From NCBI GenBank assembly GCA_002422045.1, contig DITG01000010.1, positions 2,729 through 9,320 of the forward strand: a stretch of DNA of 6,592 bases. Direction: 5' to 3'. Below are positions 1 through 4,682 of this stretch, one piece after another. A program made the translations under genes and the position numbers. The notes beneath the pieces are model-generated. The model was given only the letters and a program-made list of their open reading frames with translations. It ran no database searches and was not told the origin of the DNA. Every line of letters starts with the position of its first letter. The first letter of the stretch is position 1. Source of the DNA: Acholeplasmataceae bacterium UBA6190. Lineage in GTDB: Bacteria > Bacillota_I > Bacilli_A > Acholeplasmatales > Acholeplasmataceae.

Positions 1-354
1 CTCAAATGGATGATCAAAATGAAGCAGCAGACTCGCTGCTATATTTGCACCATTCGAATAACCTACAGCAGTCACTTGCTTCCTGTCAAATCCATAATCT
101 TGACTCATCTGCTCAATAAAATCAGACAAGCGATAAGTTTCTTCAATCAGGCTATCCATGTCAAATACACCCATCGCAAGCCGTTTGAAAAATCTTGGCA
201 TGCCATATTCTAGTACATTGCCTCTGACACTGAGTACATTGGCTGATGGATCAATCATTTTGGCAAGTGGCAACAAATCGTATTCGTTTCCTCCTGTGCC
301 ATGTAGAAGTAACAATGTTTTGGAACTCATTCCTTTTTGATAGATATGTTTCAT
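1..354 (-). CDS. alpha/beta-hydrolase, phospholipase/carboxylesterase type (MhqD-like), C-terminus cut by window edge
   Basis: The first 118 residues of an alpha/beta-hydrolase read from 354 down to base 1 with no stop, so the gene continues out of the window. Seen directly: a beta-strand and oxyanion-loop segment LLLLHGTGGNE (residues 14-24) and the nucleophile elbow GYSNG (98-102), with Ser100 as the likely catalytic serine. The Asp and His of the triad must lie in the missing part. This pattern fits the short phospholipase/carboxylesterase family that includes B. subtilis MhqD, usually about 200 residues and cytoplasmic. The start is ATG at 354-352, preceded by a GAGG site about 8 nt upstream. 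It shares ATGA with the stop of the MarR gene, so translation is probably coupled. Operon partners suggest a role in hydrolysing products of aromatic or electrophile breakdown. The substrate is unknown even for the Bacillus relative. An esterase of unrelated role is the alternative. Confidence 0.85.
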   Translation of the reverse strand, partial: MKHIYQKGMSSKTLLLLHGTGGNEYDLLPLAKMIDPSANVLSVRGNVLEYGMPRFFKRLAMGVFDMDSLIEETYRLSDFIEQMSQDYGFDRKQVTAVGYSNGANIAASLLLHFDHPFE

Positions 355-800
355 GATTTTTCCTCGTTGATGCGCATTGCTTCATAACCGATCTTTTTGA
401 GACTTTCAATAAGCACAGAAAGTTCTTCTGGGCTCAATTTCTGATACATTGATTTCAATGTTTCAATGTGGTGCGGAAAGATCGAATCAAAGAATGCTTT
501 GCCTGCTAAAGATAAGTCAATCAGAGTGTTTCTTCGGTCTGATTCATCAGAAACACGGGTAATCAATCCACGAGATTCGAGTTTGTCAATGGTGTATGTC
601 ATGCTGGAGTTCGCCATGAGCAAGCGATTGCAAATGGACTGAATGGGTTGCTTGCCCCGGTTGTACAAGAGTTCAAGCGTTCCAAATTCGGTCGAATTGA
701 GCTGATAACCTTTGATGTCATTCTTGATGACTTTCTCGACATTGTTAAACGTCCTGAACAAAATGGTCGTTAATTTGAGGATGTCTTTTTCTTCACTCAT
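351..800 (-). CDS. MarR-family transcriptional repressor, MhqR-like
   Basis: A 149-residue winged-helix protein of typical MarR length. The core runs from LNSTEFGTLELLYNRGKQP (34-52), through the presumed recognition helix around 64-78 (NSSMTYTIDKLESRG), to the wing with the family-typical D-R-R triplet (88-90, in DESDRRN). N- and C-terminal helices would form the dimer. The phrase TEFGTLELLYNRGKQP followed by a TYTIDKLE helix resembles B. subtilis/Staphylococcus MhqR, which represses dioxygenase, hydrolase and azoreductase genes until methylhydroquinone or catechol-type compounds appear. There is a single Cys (57), so two-Cys disulfide sensing as in some MarR relatives is not obvious within one subunit. 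The start ATG at 800-798 has a GGGAGG site 7 nt upstream that abuts the dioxygenase stop codon. Its place as second gene of the operon, and the palindrome at 1870-1883, point to autorepression (inference). The family call is firm; the MhqR subtype is likely. Confidence 0.9.
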   Translation of the reverse strand: MSEEKDILKLTTILFRTFNNVEKVIKNDIKGYQLNSTEFGTLELLYNRGKQPIQSICNRLLMANSSMTYTIDKLESRGLITRVSDESDRRNTLIDLSLAGKAFFDSIFPHHIETLKSMYQKLSPEELSVLIESLKKIGYEAMRINEEKS

Positions 801-812
801 GCCAGAACCTCC

Positions 813-1802
813 CTAATCCATATATTCTTTATTGTATACCCGATGACTGCGTTTTGTCTCAATATGTCTGACCAATTGCTCGATTTCATCTCTTCGGTTT
901 CTGAATTTCGGTGGCAGTGCCAACAATTCTCCCAATGTTTCATAGGATTCTTCATCATCGATGAATCCTGGACCGTTCGTGGCAAATTCAAAAAGCATTG
1001 TCGGATATATTCTAGAATAAAGACTCTTGAAATAGAAACGGTCGACATGGCCAGAATGTCTGATGCCTTGTTGATTGAGTGATTGAATCCATAAATCGAG
1101 GTCTGTTTTGTCATTCACTGCAAATGCGACATGATGGATACCGCCATATCCTTGTCTGCCCATGGGAAGATCTTTTCTGGTTTCAACGATGATGGAAGCA
1201 CCATTGCCACCCTGATCTGTCTGATATCTCGATAGAGATTGATCGGTATCCGTTTTTGTAAATGTCAATCGCTCAGTCAACACTTTGTGCATGTAATCAG
1301 GATTTGAGACTCTAAACCAGATGGGTCCTAAGCCAACAATCGCAAACTCATTGGGAATGGGTCCTTTTTGCCAAGGTATACCTGGTTTGACGCCATGATC
1401 GTTTTCATCTGAAAACAAGATATATTCCTGACCATCAAAGTCCTCAAAGGCTAAGGATAGAATACCAAACAAGACTTTGGGTTCTTGATGCTTGACCTGA
1501 TACTTTATAAAACGTTTTTCCCAGTAGAAAATCGCTAGATCAGAAGGTACTCGAAACCCTGTTTTAGCAATCTCATCGGTTCCTTTTTGGGCTTTGCTGC
1601 TCCCTTGAAAATCAAAAAATGTCATGTCGGTCCCTGCACTGCCGACATCATCAGCGAAAAAGAGATGGTAGGTACTGATATCATCTTGGTTCACTGTCTT
1701 TTTCACGAGTCTGAGTCCTAAGACGTGGGTAAAAAAGTCATAAATCTTTTCTGCGCTGCTTGTGATGGCAGTCACATGATGGATGCCTAATAAGGGTTTC
1801 AT
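813..1802 (-). CDS. ring-cleaving dioxygenase / VOC-superfamily protein (MhqA/MhqO-like)
   Basis: A 329-residue protein built of two vicinal-oxygen-chelate (glyoxalase/extradiol dioxygenase) halves. The first half opens with GIHHVTAI (6-13) and the second with GGIHHVAFAV (220-229). A later FEFATNGPGF segment (271-280) supplies Glu272. The likely metal triad is one His from each HH pair (8/9 and 223/224) plus Glu272. The C-terminal signature VDRFYFKSLYSRIYPTMLFE, the following DDEE and LALPPKFRNRRDEIEQL fit the ring-cleaving dioxygenase family of Bacillus MhqA, MhqE and MhqO, usually about 310-320 residues and cytoplasmic. The expected role is metal-dependent ring opening or modification of quinone/hydroquinone-type compounds, although substrates are poorly defined for the family. 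The start ATG at 1802-1800 has AGGAG (1810-1814, reverse strand) 7 nt upstream. It is the first gene of the operon, 12 bp before the MarR gene. An anomalous glyoxalase is the alternative. Confidence 0.92.
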   Translation of the reverse strand: MKPLLGIHHVTAITSSAEKIYDFFTHVLGLRLVKKTVNQDDISTYHLFFADDVGSAGTDMTFFDFQGSSKAQKGTDEIAKTGFRVPSDLAIFYWEKRFIKYQVKHQEPKVLFGILSLAFEDFDGQEYILFSDENDHGVKPGIPWQKGPIPNEFAIVGLGPIWFRVSNPDYMHKVLTERLTFTKTDTDQSLSRYQTDQGGNGASIIVETRKDLPMGRQGYGGIHHVAFAVNDKTDLDLWIQSLNQQGIRHSGHVDRFYFKSLYSRIYPTMLFEFATNGPGFIDDEESYETLGELLALPPKFRNRRDEIEQLVRHIETKRSHRVYNKEYMD

Positions 1803-1832
1803 TGTTATTCTCCTGTTTCTTATTTCAACCTC

Positions 1833-1861
1833 ATTCTATATCATCATGTATCAAAATTCAA
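1833..1861 (-). promoter_or_regulatory. probable promoter of the dioxygenase-marR-hydrolase operon
   Basis: Read on the minus strand, TTGAAT (1861-1856) and TAGAAT (1838-1833) are separated by exactly 17 bp. That is a good sigma-A-type pair (4/6 and 5/6 matches), lying 31 bp upstream of the dioxygenase start. A second candidate -35, TTGACG at 1907-1902, has only a poor -10 (TATTTC, 16-bp spacer) that overlaps the palindrome at 1870-1883. Which promoter is used cannot be told from sequence alone. Confidence 0.55.
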
Positions 1862-1869
1862 ATGATTTG

Positions 1870-1883
1870 TTTCGAATTCGAAA
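1870..1883. promoter_or_regulatory. MhqR-type operator candidate: 14-bp perfect palindrome
   Basis: TTTCGAATTCGAAA is a perfect 14-bp dyad in the gap between the dioxygenase gene and the divergent acyltransferase gene. It sits 9 bp upstream of the -35 of the preferred operon promoter and overlaps the -10 of the alternative one. The MhqR box described in B. subtilis is, from memory, an inverted repeat with a TCGAATTCGA core, which this site shares. Because a MhqR-like gene is the second gene of the adjacent operon, autoregulation through this site is the natural inference. A second small dyad, CAAAT-G-ATTTG (1859-1869), lies beside it and partly covers the -35. Confidence 0.65.
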
Positions 1884-1916
1884 TATTATGTTTTTTTGTG
1901 GCGTCAAGATGATATA

Positions 1917-1949
1917 TTGGTTTTTTTTCTAACCAAAAAAGAGTATAAT
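1917..1949 (+). promoter_or_regulatory. promoter of the acyltransferase gene with an embedded dyad
   Basis: A consensus TATAAT lies at 1944-1949 on the plus strand, so transcription would begin near 1956. No good -35 sits at 17 bp (the position is all T). TTGGTT (1917-1922) is 21 bp away, which is too long for a standard spacer. TTGGTT also forms a perfect inverted repeat with AACCAA (1931-1936) across 8 bp, which could be an operator for an activator or repressor. The weak -35 suggests that a regulator may be needed (inference). Confidence 0.5.
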
Positions 1950-1996
1950 AAACAGTGACACCACATAACATCATGCGTGTCACAAGGTGTGATCCA

Positions 1997-3277
1997 TTGA
2001 AAAAGAGAAAATACTGGTACAAACTCGATAATGCAGGGAAGATCTTTCCAGCGGTATCCAAGGATGATCGCAGCAACGTGTTCAGACTATCGTTTTATCT
2101 GAATGAAACCATCGATCCCATCATTCTCGAAGAGGCCGTTAACAAGATTTTGCCTCGATTTGAAAGCTTAGCAGTCCAATTGAAAAATGGACTTTTTTGG
2201 AATTATTTCGCATCCAACGAACGCAAGGTTGAAGTTGAAATTGAACCTGCACAACTGTGCAAGTACTTTAAACCTGATCATAACAACGGCTATCTGTTCA
2301 AAGTTTACTACTTGGATAATAAGGTGACCTTAGAAACTTTCCATGCCATCACCGATGGCACAGGCGCACTCGCATTCCTCAAGTCGATTGTCTATCATTA
2401 CTTTAAACTACGTGGTATCAAAATCGAGCATGAGGGCAAGATCCTCTCTGAAAAACCGATGTCCAAGAAGGAAAGCGAAGATAATTTTGTCACGAACTAT
2501 GACAAAGACAAGCGCCGTAACCTCAAGGAAGAAAAAGCATATCATCTCGAAGGCGAACGATTCAGTCACCACTGGGTGTTCATGATCAAGGCAAGAGTCG
2601 AATCCAAAGATCTCATTTCCTTAGTGAAAACCAAATATCAATGTACCATCACTCAGTATGTCACAGCTGTCCTTGCTTATAGCATTTATAAGGAAACAGT
2701 TGACTTCATTGGCAAGAAAAAGCCTCTCAAAATCTTTGTTCCTGTCAACTTGAGACCCTATTTCGATTCTGTGACGCTTAGAAATTTCTCACTTTACATC
2801 AAAGCAACTTACGATAGCGAACGGACGGATTGGACGTTCGAGAACATGCTTGAACTCACCAAGGCACAATACAAGGACCAACTGGACAAGGATAAACTGC
2901 AATCCCGCATCAGTTCTTTGGTCGGATTTGAAAAAAATGTATTCTTGCGCATTCTTCCCTTGTTTCTGAAGACGCTAGCGTTTAAGATTGGATATAAGAT
3001 CTTAGGCGAAAGCATTTCATCCACTTCGATTTCAAATCTCGGACTGATTGATCTCCCGTCAGGCTTTGCTGACAAAGTGCTCGATGCTGACTTTGTCAAT
3101 GCCGGTTACGGCCTTGCCATGACACTGATTTCTCTTGGCAGTCAGACCAACATCATCTTGAGTACTCCGCTCAAGGACTTGTCGATCATCAATCATGTCA
3201 TCTCGATGCTTGTCAAAGACGGACTCAATGTCACACTCGATAGCAACTACAAGGAGGGTTACGATGAAATACTGTAA
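1997..3277 (+). CDS. condensation-domain-like acyltransferase (alcohol acetyltransferase / PapA-like fold)
   Basis: A 426-residue protein, counted from the TTG start preferred here. HAITDGTG (116-123) is the HxxxDG active-site motif of the chloramphenicol-acetyltransferase/condensation superfamily: His116 would be the catalytic base and Asp120 structural. PVNLRPYFDSVTLRNF (249-264) and SISNLGLIDLP (about 344-354, cf. the SN..G motif of WES/DGAT and PapA-type enzymes) complete the fold. It should transfer an acyl group from a thioester to an alcohol or amine, but donor and acceptor are unknown. The N-terminus (WYKLDNAGKIFPAV) is typical of a group often labelled alcohol acetyltransferase. Start choice: TTG at 1997 has AAGGTG (1984-1989) 7 nt upstream. 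ATG at 1973 has no ribosome site, and GTG at 1955 lies at or before the predicted transcription start. It overlaps the next gene by 14 bp, which implies a shared function. No membrane segment is evident. Confidence 0.82.
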   Translation: MKKRKYWYKLDNAGKIFPAVSKDDRSNVFRLSFYLNETIDPIILEEAVNKILPRFESLAVQLKNGLFWNYFASNERKVEVEIEPAQLCKYFKPDHNNGYLFKVYYLDNKVTLETFHAITDGTGALAFLKSIVYHYFKLRGIKIEHEGKILSEKPMSKKESEDNFVTNYDKDKRRNLKEEKAYHLEGERFSHHWVFMIKARVESKDLISLVKTKYQCTITQYVTAVLAYSIYKETVDFIGKKKPLKIFVPVNLRPYFDSVTLRNFSLYIKATYDSERTDWTFENMLELTKAQYKDQLDKDKLQSRISSLVGFEKNVFLRILPLFLKTLAFKIGYKILGESISSTSISNLGLIDLPSGFADKVLDADFVNAGYGLAMTLISLGSQTNIILSTPLKDLSIINHVISMLVKDGLNVTLDSNYKEGYDEIL

Positions 3278-3926
3278 AACCTGCCATGTACATTATAACC
3301 AGCCCATCGATCATTGTATTCTCTGTAACGGAGAACTTGAAACTGAAGGGTCCGAAATACTGACTTACAAGTTTACGGAGATGCAAAAAAAACCGACATC
3401 TCGGTTTTTCATCAGACTCTTTTACTTTTTGAACATTGTCTCCATCATTGTCTCAGTCTATCTGGATTTTGTTGATGGACTACCCCTTGAATGGTCACTC
3501 GTCGTCTCAATCACCAACTTATATGCCATCGCGATGTTCATCATTTTGGCTGTTCCAACCATCTGGACATCCAAACTGACGAAATCCATCATCATCACCG
3601 TGCTCTCCATCATCTTGATCGGTTTATCCATCAGAGACTATGCCTGGGCAATCGATTATGTCTTCCCGTTTGCGGTATTATCCAACATCATCGTCATTAC
3701 GATCTTGATTTTGGCAAATAAGAAAAAATGGTTCGATTATTTTGCAAGTCTGATCATCATCACGATCATCGGACTCATTCCGGGACTCTTGAATCTGCTT
3801 CGAGTCACTACCGTCCTATGGCCAAGTCTGATTTGTTTTGCCTATTCAGCATTTACGTTGCTTGGGATCTTCTTCTTACCTTCCAAATCGAGCAGGGATG
3901 AATTCAAAAGACGCTTTCACATCTAA
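3264..3926 (+). CDS. zinc-ribbon plus six-transmembrane protein (DUF6320-like)
   Basis: A 220-residue protein. The N-terminus carries CKTC (4-7) and CILC (18-21), two CxxC knuckles spaced for a zinc ribbon. After a short polar linker come about six hydrophobic helices (roughly 48-68, 77-99, 107-125, 131-150, 157-176, 184-205) and a basic tail, so it is an integral membrane protein with the metal-binding head probably cytoplasmic. There is no catalytic motif. The architecture matches, as I recall, the DUF6320 family, which is commonly encoded beside the acyltransferase type found just upstream. The start ATG at 3264 is fixed by a full AAGGAGG at 3251-3257. Longer in-frame starts upstream lie inside the acyltransferase gene and would bypass this site. 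The 14-bp overlap with the preceding gene implies translational coupling, and it may anchor or supply the acyltransferase (inference). The function is unknown. Confidence 0.85.
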   Translation: MKYCKTCHVHYNQPIDHCILCNGELETEGSEILTYKFTEMQKKPTSRFFIRLFYFLNIVSIIVSVYLDFVDGLPLEWSLVVSITNLYAIAMFIILAVPTIWTSKLTKSIIITVLSIILIGLSIRDYAWAIDYVFPFAVLSNIIVITILILANKKKWFDYFASLIIITIIGLIPGLLNLLRVTTVLWPSLICFAYSAFTLLGIFFLPSKSSRDEFKRRFHI

Positions 3927-3948
3927 GACGCAGCTTGCGTCTTTTTTC
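3925..3948 (+). terminator. intrinsic terminator of the acyltransferase / zinc-ribbon operon
   Basis: AAGACGCA (3925-3932) pairs perfectly with TGCGTCTT (3936-3943) around a 3-nt loop, followed by T at 3942-3947. The left arm includes the last two bases of the TAA stop codon, so termination is immediate. Confidence 0.9.
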
Positions 3949-3951
3949 ATG

Positions 3952-3978
3952 AAAAAAACGCAATCACGGTTGCGTTTT
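3952..3978 (-). terminator. intrinsic terminator of the CBS-domain gene
   Basis: On the minus strand AAAACGCAA pairs with TTGCGTTTT (plus-strand arms 3955-3963 and 3970-3978, 9 bp, 6-nt loop) and runs into seven T (plus-strand A at 3952-3958). The hairpin overlaps the last codons and stop of the CBS gene. With only four T on the other side it is a weaker terminator for plus-strand transcripts. It faces the hairpin at 3925-3948, so convergent read-through is blocked from both sides. Confidence 0.85.
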
Positions 3979-4371
3979 CATTTGCTTAATGATGTAATTA
4001 AAGATTTCTTTCCGAGTAATGATACCAATGAATGCACCGAAATCATCTAAAACAGGTACGAAATTTTGTTTGGTTGCCACATCGATGATGTCTTCCATGT
4101 TGGTATGAATGGGCACTGAAACGTTGTCTTTGTTTCTAGGGACATGAGCAACCGGAATGGTCTCTGTCTTATCAAAACTGAGCTGACGATCCTTGATGTA
4201 CCATAAGAGGTCACCTTCGGATAAAGTCCCAACATAGTCTCCATTCCGATTCAAAATTGGAATAGAATTATAACGGTAAATCTGCATTTTTTCCAATGCT
4301 TGGCGGATGGTGTAGTCGCTGTAAATATAGGCTACCTTTTCCTTTGGAGTGAGACAAAATAAAACGTTCAT
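3964..4371 (-). CDS. stand-alone tandem CBS-domain protein
   Basis: A 135-residue protein made almost entirely of two CBS repeats. The first (about 7-62) ends in YVGTLSEGDLLWYI and the second (about 78-133) in FIGIITRKEIFNYI, the usual G-x-(I/L)-(T/S)-x-x-(D/E) closing pattern. Such pairs bind adenine nucleotides or related ligands and act as cytosolic sensors. The small c-di-AMP-binding protein CbpB/DarB of B. subtilis has the same two-repeat layout, but closer kinship is not evident and the ligand here is unknown. No enzyme or DNA-binding domain is attached. The start is placed at ATG 4371-4369 because AAAGGGG (4384-4378 on the minus strand) sits 6 nt upstream. An in-frame ATG at 4389 would add six residues (MSKGKT) and would put that site inside the coding region. 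It is transcribed alone, convergent with the acyltransferase operon, behind a long leader. Confidence 0.85.
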   Translation of the reverse strand: MNVLFCLTPKEKVAYIYSDYTIRQALEKMQIYRYNSIPILNRNGDYVGTLSEGDLLWYIKDRQLSFDKTETIPVAHVPRNKDNVSVPIHTNMEDIIDVATKQNFVPVLDDFGAFIGIITRKEIFNYIIKQMKTQP

Positions 4372-4588
4372 TGTTTTCCCCTTTGACATTCATGATCAGG
4401 ACCAAAGTCCCTAAGTGAAATACGATGAAACGAAAAGACATCAAATCCATGTATCTCCGGTAGGAGTAACCACTGACTGGTCAAACGACCTAAAAAAATC
4501 ATATCTCGTCTTTCAGACATCAACTGCCATTGATGATGAAATCTCTAGTGGTGGTATTTCAATCACTCGTATTCATGTTTGTTTCTAT
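4372..4588 (-). ncRNA. long structured 5' leader of the CBS-domain gene, possible cis-regulatory RNA
   Basis: From the predicted transcription start near 4588 to the CBS start codon there are about 217 nt with no convincing gene on either strand. Small hairpins can be drawn on the minus strand (plus coordinates given): 4518-4523 with 4530-4535 (6 bp), 4508-4511 with 4515-4518, 4455-4458 with 4463-4466, and 4399-4402 with 4407-4410 (GGAC/GTCC). Two mutually exclusive pairings share 4479-4482: with 4487-4490, or within the ACCA/TGGT stem at 4469-4472 and 4478-4481. A run of seven T occurs mid-leader (4498-4492). None of the riboswitch classes I can recall by consensus matches. It may be a novel regulatory RNA or simply an unstructured long leader. 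Confidence 0.35.
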
Positions 4589-4594
4589 ACTCTT

Positions 4595-4612
4595 ATTATA
4601 ACATAGTTATAA
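4595..4612 (-). promoter_or_regulatory. extended -10 promoter of the CBS gene within a TTATAAC dyad
   Basis: The minus strand reads TG-T-TATAAT (4603-4595), an extended -10 element. No good -35 lies 17 bp upstream, as expected for extended -10 promoters. The -10 is embedded in the perfect inverted repeat TTATAAC-ATA-GTTATAA (4596-4612), so a dimeric regulator bound there would block RNA polymerase (inference). Confidence 0.55.
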
Positions 4613-4637
4613 CAATAAAGACATCAATATGAAATGA

Positions 4638-4675
4638 AAACAAAACGCGTTTCTATGTCCAATAGGAACGCGTTG
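4638..4675 (-). terminator. intrinsic terminator of the GltS-like transporter gene
   Basis: Plus-strand arms 4644-4656 and 4662-4674 form a 13-bp stem (one G-T wobble) around a 5-nt loop. Each arm contains the self-complementary AACGCGTT. On the minus strand the stem is followed by TTTTGTTTT. It lies 8 bp beyond the transporter stop codon and separates it from the CBS promoter. Confidence 0.9.
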
Positions 4676-4682
4676 ATGTGGA

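Noticed and set aside
797..1114. Minus-strand frame of 105 codons overlapping the dioxygenase and the start of the marR-type gene
   Set aside because: It is a different frame inside the well-supported dioxygenase gene, with no motif of its own.
1858..2076. Open frame of 72 codons on the minus strand across the intergenic region and the start of the acyltransferase gene
   Set aside because: It is antisense to the acyltransferase N-terminus, covers two promoters and the palindrome, and has no ribosome site or recognisable domain.
3195..3263. In-frame upstream extension of the zinc-ribbon membrane protein
   Set aside because: It would lie inside the acyltransferase gene. The full AAGGAGG at 3251-3257 fixes the start at 3264, directly before the zinc ribbon.
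4372..4588. Assignment of the CBS leader to a known class (T-box, c-di-AMP ydaO type, M-box, SAM, glycine)
   Set aside because: I could not find the conserved core of any of these classes; a similar length and hairpins alone are not enough.
4415..4606. Plus-strand frame of 63 codons in the CBS leader region
   Set aside because: No ribosome site or protein-like pattern. It lies opposite the leader and promoter of the CBS gene.
4644..4674. Paired AACGCGTT sequences as a regulator-binding repeat
   Set aside because: They are explained by the 13-bp terminator stem immediately after the transporter stop codon, followed by T-rich sequence.
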